From: Lepidodermella squamata | Lineage: Eukaryota > Gastrotricha | Assembly: GCA_047495785.1 (NCBI GenBank) | Contig: JBLDXI010000012.1 | Coordinates: 1,054,001-1,118,000, forward strand | Direction of reading: 5' to 3' | DNA length: 64,000 nucleotides | In this document: one piece after another, positions 23,254 to 32,998 of the stretch | Layout: every line of letters begins with the position of its first letter | How positions within the stretch are numbered: the stretch's first letter is position 1 | The notes under the pieces: generated by a model | The model's input: only the letters and a program-made list of their open reading frames with translations | The model's database searches: none | What the model was told of the DNA's origin: nothing | Translations under genes and position numbers: made by a program

Positions 23254-23580
23254 TTCAAGCTTTATGCCTTGTACTTTACAGATTGCTTCATCTGTGGCAA
23301 ACTTCTGGCTGTTGGCTAATTGTAAATTTTACCACCTGCTACCGTTAGATGTCCTTATGCCTTATTAGATGCCGAGATATCTCTTCAATAGGCGGTTAAC
23401 AACCATGTACCACCTCACTTGATTGAGATAGTTGTTAACCGCCTATTGAAGAGATATCTCGGCATCTAATAAGGCATAAGGACATCTAACGGTAGCAGGT
23501 GGTAAAATTTACAATTAGCCAACAGCCAGAAGTTTGCCACAGATGAAGCAATCTGTAAAGTACAAGGCATAAAGCTTGAA
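23254..23580. repeat. Long perfect-looking hairpin: 150-nt arms, 27-nt loop
   Basis: Arms at 23254-23403 and 23431-23580 are inverted copies with no mismatch noticed by eye. The loop sequence TACCACCTCACTTGATTGAGA recurs in direct orientation at about 23589 and 23671. Transcription would give a 150-bp duplex RNA. Confidence 0.85.
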
Positions 23581-24485
23581 TTTACCATGTACCACCTCAC
23601 TTGATTGAGATGGTTGTTAACCGCCTATTGTAGAGACGAAGTTCCTAATTCGATAAAATATGAATAAGTACCACCTCACTTGATTGAGAGAACAATAGAA
23701 GTAAATCTTCCATGCTTGATTGCCAGAAGAAGGTTTCGGACGGCGTGGCATTTTTGGCATGCGGTAAAATCCGCTTAAGTGAACATTACTATTACCTTAT
23801 CAGGTTATCAGGTTTCCAGTCTTTCTATCCGTAGCTATGTCTTCTGAGGTGCTTGTGGCTACTTAACAGCGTGATGTCCCTGTCGATAATCATGTTTATA
23901 TTTACGATAGAATTTCATTTTTGCTAAACTAACATAAGATTTTCTTTATTCGTCAGCACTTATGAGCACTTTTGTTAAACTTTCATAGCTATTTTTTCTT
24001 GCGTCTTTCAAAAACTAAGGATGATGTAATTTTGCAATCTGCTTCTAGCTAGCCGGTTGAGCAAAACGGTATCGGAGCTGATTCTTACAGCCTATGGCCA
24101 ATATCGAGTTGAAAAGTGCACATTGTAAGTTGTTTTATTCCTGAAAAGTTATACAATAGATTTTTATCCGCTCACAATTGGGAAATTATTGATACGTCAT
24201 TGGAAATACTATTCCTCCATGTGGTACGCAATGATGGAGTCATATTGCATTTTTACAATGTCATATTGCAATTATGAATTTTACAAGTTACGCCTGGATA
24301 CTTATTAGACACTGCATAGGAAAACCGGCACTAGCATGTTTTTCAGTCAAATAAATTGGGTGTTGCTCAAAAATGTTTGCACGTCAGATGTCGCCTCGGC
24401 TACTTCGTGTCGATTTATCTGTGTCGTTTCTCCTATTATTTATTCATTGTGCCCATATAGATATTACGATTATTAATATTGAAAA
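23581..24485. other. Intergenic spacer
   Basis: Holds the two extra copies of the hairpin-loop repeat (about 23589 and 23671). Nothing else is supported up to the SLD5 start. Confidence 0.4.
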
Positions 24486-25574
24486 ATGTTACACTTATCG
24501 CCATACCAAGAATCAGTTCAAATCGACGACAATTTTGATGTGTTTGCTGGCGCCGCGTCTGACAACGCGTACGGCGATGTTGATGATAGCGATGTCTGCA
24601 TCACATCGGCTGAGCTTATTAAGCGAATGAAGAAGGTTTTCAATGCCTGAGATTATTTCACCCGTCATTTCACCTGTTTTTCAGCTTTGGATCAACGAAA
24701 AATTGTGCCCAGATCTCCTGCCGTTCGACGATGCGATAGTTGACGCCGTTGTTGCTCAAATTAATTCAATGGAGCAAGCTCTGGAAGCGCGCATCGCTGC
24801 TGGCAAGGGGAAAAGCGCTTATGCAGATATTCCTTTATCACTGCATAGTTCAGAGGTAAATATAATATTGAAATGAGAGAAAGTAATAGCTGTTTCCGTC
24901 AATGCTACAGGTTGCTCGTATCAGGTTTATATTAACTGATTACCACAGAATTCGGATTAAAAAGGTGAGAATGCTGTAGCTTCAGGATTTTCTTGCTTTA
25001 AAGTATTCGGAACCTAGATTGAGCAATACCTTCATGCTGTTCTTGATCGTGACCAGCAGCAGAATTTCAATGATATGTCGTTACTATCGGAGGGCGAAAG
25101 AACGTTTGCTCTCAAGTAAGGCTAGGTGTAGGTCTCTCCGAACATTAAATACCCAACATTTATTCCAGGATGAAAGCGGCAACCGAATCTTACTTTCGCA
25201 GTGCTTTTCTGGAGTCCCTTCCAGCTACAATTCAAGATGTGCCTTTTAACAAGATTGGTTAGTCTATAATTCGAATTATGACTTCATTTAATGATCAACT
25301 AATTTCAGCGAAACGCCCTGACTTGGATTCCTATGTGTTTTTCCGGGTTGACAAGTCGGTATCTGCTGCGGATTTCAGCAATGCGATTTTGCAAAGTGGC
25401 GGCAACATGTCTGACATTGGGTTTGTGATTATATTAGTCTGATCATCATCGATTATTTATATGATTTGTTTCCGCAGCGATGGCTTGTCTTTATCCGAAG
25501 GTGATCAGCACGTCATGCTTTACCGCAACGTCGCACTGTTGCTCAAAGACGATGCTATCAGTCTGATGTCGTAA
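24486..25574 (+). CDS. sld5: GINS complex subunit SLD5 (GINS4)
   Basis: Seven short exons read from ATG at 24486 to TAA at 25572-25574. They start 24486-24635, 24685-24855, about 24912-24965 and 25018-25108, with three more downstream; all introns are about 40-65 nt. The protein has an acidic N-terminus, then ITSAELIKRMKKLWINEKLCPDLLPF, the helical core with VARIRFILTDYHRIRIKKIE, and a C-terminal domain with DSYVFFRV followed by EGDQHVMLYRNVALLL. This is the SLD5 arrangement, where the A-domain helices carry the R-[IV]-RF-L-DY-R-R-KIE signature. SLD5 is part of the CMG replicative helicase with MCM2-7 and CDC45. Length is about 220 residues, as expected. It converges with the gene on the minus strand at 25804. 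Confidence 0.9.
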
Positions 25575-25803
25575 CAATTTCGGATTTTGATCTCTTGATT
25601 TTCGCCCGTGCTTGATAACGCTTTCAGCCAATTAATTATGTGAACATTTAAATAAATTAAAGACAACTTCGTTTATTTAGCGAGTTTTTATAGCATCAAT
25701 ACGATGAAAGCAATAAATGTGCTGTTTACTAAGCAGAATAAAGTATGTAAGAAAAGCATGTCGCAACAAAATTTCGTAGTCATCACAAGCTTGGTTGGAG
25801 GAT

Positions 25804-26967
25804 CTATTTCGTATGAGCGTATATTTCGACACTGCGCTCTTTAAAAATGACCAGCTCGCCTTTCGATTCAAAGTGCTTTTTCTAAAAGGGTGTTGCTATT
25901 GGCACATAATTATGTGCCTCTTATTGGCTATTGGCACATACATTATGTGCCCCTTAATGGCTATTGGCACATAACGCTAATTTCAATTTTCGATGTTTTA
26001 GAAAGTCACGCATCGAAATGTACCACGAGTATTGATATTAGGGTTTTCGTCAACGGGGAATCGAATGGCGATATCGAAATTGCAGTCATGGGCCCGCAAA
26101 TCGGGGTATCCGTCATCTAATGGGTAGCCCAAGTAGAGTATCTGAAGTCTATCGCATAGTTACGTGAAATCCGACGATTCCAGTGAATTCGCCGCCCCTA
26201 GATTGCTAATGCAAGGTTGAAATGCTGGTATCTGGGAATTAAACTCCCGAAAAAAGCAGTTAAATGAAAAATGTTATGTGCCAATAGCCATTAAGGGGCA
26301 CATAATGTATGTGCCAATAGCCAATAAGAGGCACATAATTATGTGCCAATAGCCACACCGTTTCTAAAAAAACAAGGATTGCGAACATGCGTGAACATTA
26401 TTCAGGTCAGCACAAACCATCGAGCGCGTCAGGGGTGAGTTACCCGCCAAAGAGCTCACAAAAGCTTGTAATGGGGTTTTCTCAGCTTCAGGTCTTCTTG
26501 AAGATGGAGTTGAAGGAGCAGGATCGGGTTTACTGAAAGTCACGGAGGTATTTTTGCGTCAAATATTATACATACAATATTACACAGAGAAACTTACAGC
26601 TCAAGTTGGAAATTCTTCTCATGAGGTGCCTGGTTTTCTGATTCCGTTGCTAGATCCATCTCATCGTCGCATTCATCAATATTACAGCGGTCAGGTAGCG
26701 GTGTTGGTTGTCGTTTGGGAGTTCTATGGCAACAAATGCGAATGAAGCATGGTGGACGAAAAGGAACTTGAATTTTTACCTGGCACTTTCCGTCGGGTTC
26801 TGCTCTTTGAACGGCGAATTTACCGCCCGCTCCAACCGGAGCATAGACGAGCGGTTATGCCGAGATATTTCATTAATGCGAGGGAATTGTGGACTGTAAG
26901 CCTCAACAGGTTTCACTGCATGGTTTTGATTAGTGGAAGTTTTCGGTGACGAAAAAGAATGTAGCAT
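25804..26967 (-). CDS. Unrecognised S/T-P-rich protein; last intron carries a MITE
   Basis: Spliced minus-strand gene assembled from matching splice sites. Exon 1 runs from ATG 26967 to about 26780 (SSMLRLERAVNSPFKEQNP, ending at AG|GTAAAA). Exon 2 (about 26600-26725) has TPKRQPTPLPDRCN and an acidic run. Exon 3 (about 26430-26535) contains PSTPSSRRPEAEKTPLQAF and NSPLTRSM. The last exon, about 25804-25877, reads HFESKGELVIFKERSVEIYAHTK. The protein is about 165 residues, hydrophilic, with at least five S/T-P sites, as in cell-cycle-regulated CDK substrates. I do not recognise the family. More upstream exons are possible. The last intron would be 62 nt without the inserted element at 25888-26360. 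Confidence 0.55.
25888..26360. mobile_element. MITE (473 bp) with about 87-nt TIRs and 9-bp TSD
   Basis: Inverted arms at 25888-25975 and about 26273-26360 are built from repeats of GCTATTGGCACATAA. The direct duplication TTTCTAAAA flanks the element at 25879-25887 and 26361-26369. The 9-bp duplication suggests mobilisation by a Mutator-like transposase. On the minus strand the duplicated bases contain the 3' splice site of the gene at 25804-26967. Confidence 0.85.
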
Positions 26968-27849
26968 TGATGATAAAGCAAAGTATAATTGGAAATGAAT
27001 CTAAAGGATGAAATAGCAAAGAGAAGAATTGAAGAATAAAACTATCAGCTAATTATCCCACTGCCTAAGCCTTATTGTGGATGTGCGATGTGCGTTGGAA
27101 GTAAAGTCAAGCGCTAGTTACTGGTTGGTAGTTGGTCAGTGGTGATGAAAGAAAATGTACGATGTAGTAGTATCGGGTGCAGAATTCCGCGAATATAACA
27201 AAACATTATTTCACCAGGTTTACAATGTGATTAAAAAGCGCTCTTGTCTTGAGAAGCTGCGACACGGGATACTAAGGAAGATCAGTCAGCATTCAGCATG
27301 TAAAAGAATTTTGTGAAACGGTCATGTGTAATGTTTAACCTCTGAGAGGATAGTTCAACCAAGAAATTGAAAACGGCTGATTCGTAAGACACTTGCAGTA
27401 GAAAATGGAGTGATCTACATCAACCGCAACATGAAAATGAAAAATGAAGTTGATACACAGCCTGATGCCTGATTTTTGTTGTTGTTTCAGTCAAAAATAA
27501 GTAAAAACACATCGATTTGTACTCAGCGATCAGCATGGCAATTTCTGTCGTTCCATACGAACCGCATGCCATCAATATAGGTATTTAGATAGTATAACGT
27601 ATATGTCGTATTTAAATTTAAAGTTGATAATCATTTACGACATAATACGACATATACCACAGTATGTACCCACAGTTACCAGCCCCTGTCGCTAACATTC
27701 AGACCAAGCTTTTTGAAACGTTTTGAATTTACCGCTCATATTTTTAATTTGCTAGAACTAATTAAACAAAATATTTTTCCCCATCACTCAAAAATGTGCA
27801 AAATTTATTGTGAAAACCTAAATATCAAAATTTGGCGCTAATTTTTGCC
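26968..27849. other. Intergenic spacer
   Basis: AT-rich. A short imperfect inverted repeat on TACGACATA / TATGTCGTA lies at about 27605-27660. No gene is supported. Confidence 0.35.
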
Positions 27850-28024
27850 TCAAGTCGGAGCAGAGCACGCGATGTTTTCTTGCCCTGTCAGTGTGAAGGG
27901 TGGGAATGCCTTGGGCCAGTCCGGTTTTTCGACGCATGATAAGCTGAACACTTGAGACATCACCTTGTAGCTGGTGCTGAGGCTGTAGAAGTGGGCCAAT
28001 TTAAGAATGGTCTGACTGACAGCT
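27850..28024 (-). CDS. Orphan terminal exon, product unknown
   Basis: Starting after an acceptor (GATTAG) at 28025, the minus strand has about 57 open codons (TILKLAHFYSLSTSY, then KPDWPKAFPPFTLTG) ending in TGA at 27850-27852. Composition is protein-like, but no matching upstream exon can be placed before the DIS3 start at 28160. It may be a gene fragment. Confidence 0.25.
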
Positions 28025-28159
28025 CTAATCTACCCTCTACCAGTAGAGACTGGGGCCGTATCTCAATCAAGGATATTGAATATTGAAGCAAATTGATGGA
28101 TTATTAATGTAATGTGCAGTACATAACCTTATATTTTTAATTTGAATTTAGCTTTGAGA

Positions 28160-31100
28160 ATGATCAAAGTTATTTCTAAGAAGCAGTATCGTAAGACGAA
28201 AAGGGGACAATGCTTATTTTTCTCTCGGAAATCTTACTTGCGGTCCGATATTCCATGCGGTGTAGCATTATGCAATTCATGTTGCTCACCTGCTGGCGAG
28301 CTTCCAGCAATCTTCTCCGCTGCTAATCCGCCTGTGAAATCATCTGCTATCAATGGCGATTACATTTTGATCCCGGATGTTGCAACAACCAACTTACAGG
28401 TAATCAACCTATTTCCTCTTTATTCCTTGATGTTGATATGTAGTCAATTTTCGTCAAATAGATAGATCTTTTGCGCGATGCCGCTATAACAAATGTTGTT
28501 CTGCTTCAATCTGTTTTGCAAGAAGTTGGCCGGAAAAATATGAAATCCCATGGTACCTTACGAGATTTGGCTCATGATGAGAACAAACACTTTTATGTTT
28601 TCTCCAATGAATTTCACTGGTAAGATTTTGATAAGACGCGAAGGGCTTTCTTACGTTGATCTTACGTTGGCTTCATTTAGCGAATGCTTTGATGAACCAG
28701 TCGATGGGGAATCTGTTTCTCAATACCAACAAAGGCTTGTTCTTAAAGCTGCGGAATGGTACGGTCAACACATTAAGAAAGCTAAAGGAAACAATTTCAA
28801 TGTCGTTTTGCTGACTGACGATGATAAACTGCGGGAAAAAGCATCAGCTACGAGTATAGTCACGATGTCTGTTGAGGAGTTCGTTGCTACTCTTCCGGAA
28901 GAGCTTTGCCTTATTGACAAAGTCGTAAAACTAGCAAACGTGGAAGCATTTTCTGATGCTAACTTCGCGCCTCATCTCTCATTGTCGGAGATTCAGAGTG
29001 GACTGAAATCTGGAAAGTTATTTGAAGGGACTTTTTTCCAGAGCCGATTCAACGGCACTGAGGGTACTGTTAGAGTGCACAGCACCGACCAGTCAGTTCT
29101 CATTCGGGGCATCAGAAATATTAATCGTGCCCTTCAGGACGACACCGTCGCGATCGAAATGCTCCCAAAAGAAGAGTGGGCAAAGGAATCTAATCTAGTC
29201 GCTCTATCTGAAGATCAGGAAGCCGCCGATGACGCTACTGTGCCGGATGAACCCCATCTTCTAGAAGAGGATGATGTCGAGCAAATCAAAAAGTTGAAAC
29301 CGGAAAGTCCGCAAAGAAAATCGGAGGAAGACGCACAGCCAACTGGCAAAATAGTTGGAATTATCCGCCGGAAATTCAGACAATATTGCGGAGTTCTTCA
29401 GCCATCTCAGCTACCCGGAGCTAATTTCCATCTATTCATCCCGGTCGAAAGAAGACTGCCCAAAATCCGTATTGAAACTCGCCAAGCTGACAGACTGGCT
29501 GGAAAACGAATTGTTGTCGCCATTGACCGTTGGCTTCCGACATCGCGCTATCCTACTGTGAGAAAATTCACTCGAACATCTCTTATTTAATAATATTTAT
29601 TTACAGGGCCATTTTGTCCGTTTGCTGGGCAATGCTGGGGATAAGAAAACCGAGAACGAGATGATTCTGCTCGAACGAGATGTGCCTCATGAGGGATTTT
29701 CTCAAGCTGTGTTGGAATGTCTTCCTAAGCTGCCGTGGCTTATAACGGAGAAAGACTTGCAAAATCGAGTTGATTTACGGAATTTAGATATCTGCTCCAT
29801 TGACCCTCCTGGCTGTACTGATATCGATGACGCTCTTCACTATCGCGAGTTGCCTAATGGAAATTGCGAGGTTAGCTAAGGGTAAATCTTTAAAATTCAT
29901 CTCAAGTTTGTGTCTAGGTTGGAGTCCATATTGCTGATGTATCTCATTTCATTCGACCGGGCACGGCGATTGACCGAGAAGCTGCTCATCGTGGCACGAC
30001 GGTATACCTAACAGACCAGCGCATTGACATGGTACCTGAATTGCTAAGCTCTAACCTTTGCTCTCTTCGCCAACAAGAAGACCGATTCGCGTTTTCAGCT
30101 GTTTGGGAACTGACAAAAAATGCGGATATTGTCAATACCAAGTTCCACAAATCAATTATCAAGTCAAAGGTTTGTCAATTAGTTGAATTTCGAGCTGAAG
30201 TTATAAAAATATATTCAGAATGCGTTTACTTATGGCGAAGCGCAAGCTCGAATTGACGATGCGAGCAAACAAGATTCTCTAACTTTGGGACTTCGAAAGT
30301 TATTGGCTTTGTCTAAAGTTTTGCGGAAGAAAAGAGGCGAAGCGGGTGCTTTGACGCTCGCCTCATCTGAAATTCGTTTCAATTTGGATTCGGAGACCCA
30401 CGATCCTGTGGGGGTTCAATCAAAGCAAATGCTGTAAGCTGATTTCTGAGATTAATTTTTATTTTCAAGCTGATTTTTTTTTATAGGGAAACGAACTCCC
30501 TGGTTGAGGAATTCATGCTTTTAGCGAATTGTTCCGTCGCTGACTTCATCTGGAAGCACTTTCCTGATTGTGCCGTGTTACGTCGTCATCCGATTCCGAA
30601 CACCGAGCAGTACACCGCTCTTCACGAAGCTGCTGCCTCGAAGGGTTTTCAGATAAAAACTGACGCCGGTCTGGATCTCGCGAAGTCTTTGGACGCCGCT
30701 GTTGTGCCTACTGCGCCATATTTCAATACAATGCTGCGAATGATCGCGACACGCTGCATGACCCAGGCCATTTATTTTGCCTCTGGAACATTGGCCTATG
30801 AACACTTCTTTCATTTTGGTCTTGCCGCCCCGATCTACACTCATTTCACATCGCCGATTCGTCGCTATCCGGATATTTTGGTCCACCGCCTATTAGCAGC
30901 TGCGATCGGAGTCGATACCACATATCCCGAGCTGTTGGATAAGCGGAAAATGCAGGATTGCTGCAATCACATGAATCATCGCCACCGCATGGCTCAATAC
31001 GCTTCCCGAGATTCAGTCGCCCTACACACTGTCATGTATTTCGCGAAGTCGCCTTGCGTTGAAAGCGGCTTCGTGCTCTTCGTCAAAGAAAACGCGCTTC

Positions 31101-31429
31101 AAATTCTGGTGCCGAAATATGGCTTAGAGGTCACCCTCGGTCTGAAAGACGCGAGCGGTAATAAGGTTTTCGAATTCGACAAAGAGAAGTGTTTACAACG
31201 CTCGAAAACGGGCGATGTCACGCTGAAAATGTTCGACGGTGTCAAAGTGTATTTAAGCGTGGCAACTGACGGCCCGCAGGCTGCGATGAGAAACCGCTTG
31301 ACTATCAAGCTTGTCGAGCCGAAAATTGAAGGATTTAGCGTTGAACCTCCACCGAACGTTGTTAAAAGCGAAAAGGGAGCAGCCGAGAAAGAAGCCGACG
31401 GGCCGTGCAAGCGCCCACGGAGAGCGTGA
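28160..31429 (+). CDS. dis3: DIS3/RRP44 exosome ribonuclease
   Basis: Start ATG at 28160 begins [17 protein letters not shown], followed by YLRSDIPCG...CNSC, the Cys motif (CR3) of DIS3. A PIN-like endonuclease region follows ([31 protein letters not shown]). Cold-shock/OB regions come next ([33 protein letters not shown]). The RNB exonuclease domain contains [17 protein letters not shown] with the metal-binding Asp residues, then [20 protein letters not shown] and [16 protein letters not shown]. An S1-like tail ends at 31429. Introns are short: after about 28398, 28620, 29561, 29872, 30168 and 30432. It is the catalytic subunit for 3'-5' RNA decay in nucleus and cytoplasm. Between the OB regions and the tail the protein also has an acidic/Lys insert ([17 protein letters not shown]). 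Confidence 0.95.
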
Positions 31430-31663
31430 GAGTTCTGTTTTTGAGCTTTTCTAGAAATACGAATAAAATTGTCTTGGTCGAACTTCTTTCATGTTTTTCT
31501 GAAATTTTTTGAAAATACCATTGCAGCTGAAATTATTGTTCCTGAGTTGAGTGTTACGGTGGGTTTTAATTCTCTTGGTTTATCACTGCGCGGAAATTTC
31601 GCCTTGATTTTAGGTTAATTGCTTTGATTATTCTCGTATAGAGTTGAATTATTTTTGAGTGGA

Positions 31664-32677
31664 ATGTATGAAGCAAGTTCTGGAGAGCAGAGCAGCAAAT
31701 TTACTATCCCGCTACCTCTTCTGCCGCCTTTGGTCGAGCAGAAAATTGCCCAACTAGTTCAGAATGTTGTCTCGCGATCCAATTCCCTGGTCGGAAGTAA
31801 ATGTGTCCATGCTTTGAAGAAACAGAATAAAACGAAAAAGAGAAACGCTCAACTGAATGATCAACAATTCAGTGAAGAAGGTGAAGACGCGTTACTGTAT
31901 AACGGCAGCCTAGTAGCGACTGAATACCAATCGCTATGGCTGGCTAATCACTACCCTCAAATGCTGCGGCCCGCTAACCACTGGGACGACGAACGTCGCA
32001 CCTACGAAAAACTACTCGACATAGGCACAAATTTGTGCCGAGATAGGCAATACGAACACGCCTTGAGATGTTTCAATATGGTAATCTAAATTCTTCTTGT
32101 TCAAATTTTTCCTAATTTTGTTTTGAAGGCCGTTCCCCCAAACGCTGCAGACCATGCATATTTATACGCGTTGCGATCGCTGGTAAAACTCAGTTCGGAA
32201 ATGTACGAAGCCGCCGTGGTCGATGCCGCTACAGTTATGCTCATATTCCTGACGAACACAATGTGGCACCGGCTATTCCCTCATTTTCGCCTGGCTTTCA
32301 CTAATGCTCACCTCGTCGTGGCTGTCGCCTTTTCTCGGCTCGGCTACGTTGCTGCGGCGAAGGCGTGGGCCGATCGCTTTGTCTGCATGTCTGAATCGCT
32401 ACCTGGCCATGATGCCGAATCGATGCTAGCTGCGCTTCATCTCTCAAAGTTAGGCGACGAAGCTAGGCTGCTTCACAGCGCGAATATTTTGGAAATAGCC
32501 GATTTCGAAGCGATTCGGCAAATCAATGCCGAAGATCTGAAGTACCACGCCGAACGCGTTTTGCTTGGCGGTGAAACTCTGACTTCGGTTCAAGTTCTAT
32601 TTTCGATCGTTCATATCTCTCTAAATTACGGCTACTTTCTCACCGAGAGCATTCCATGTAAGTTGGTTTTTTTTTAA
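31664..32677 (+). CDS. Unknown helical protein (TPR-like)
   Basis: Exon 1 is 31664-32079 (the first ATG in frame is at 31664) and exon 2 starts at about 32129 with AVPPNAADHAYLYALRSLVKL. The N-terminal part holds a basic KKQNKTKKRNAQ segment and NHWDDERRTYEKLLDIGTNLCRDRQYEHALRCFN. The latter resembles a TPR helix pair, and more Ala/Leu-rich helices follow. A donor at about 32656 would splice to an immediate stop (T|AA at the next acceptor), so the end is about residue 310 either way. It lies 235 bp downstream of DIS3 on the same strand, but no link is established. Function unknown. Confidence 0.6.
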
Positions 32678-32998
32678 TTTCCGTAGAAGCCTGACAGTTA
32701 CCAATACCACGCCAATTTTATGCCATTAGAGGCAAGATTAAATTTAGAGTCTTATTAAATACCTCCAAAATTAGTATTCCTAAATCAATAAAAGACATTC
32801 GATTTAGGAATTCTTTCAATGTTCGAAATAATTGAAATGTGGCTTATTTCGCTATCGGAAATAATCAGGTTTTATCAAGTTGCATGGCGGTATGACACAA
32901 TAATTTGTCGAGTCTTTATTCTAGTGATAACTATAAACTATTTAAGGTTCAACTTATATGTTTGTTGGATGAGCTTTCATTCGAATTTATCACACTGC

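Noticed and set aside
26749-26949. Plus-strand frame beginning MVDEKELEF
   Set aside because: The minus strand splices into a coherent gene over the same bases.
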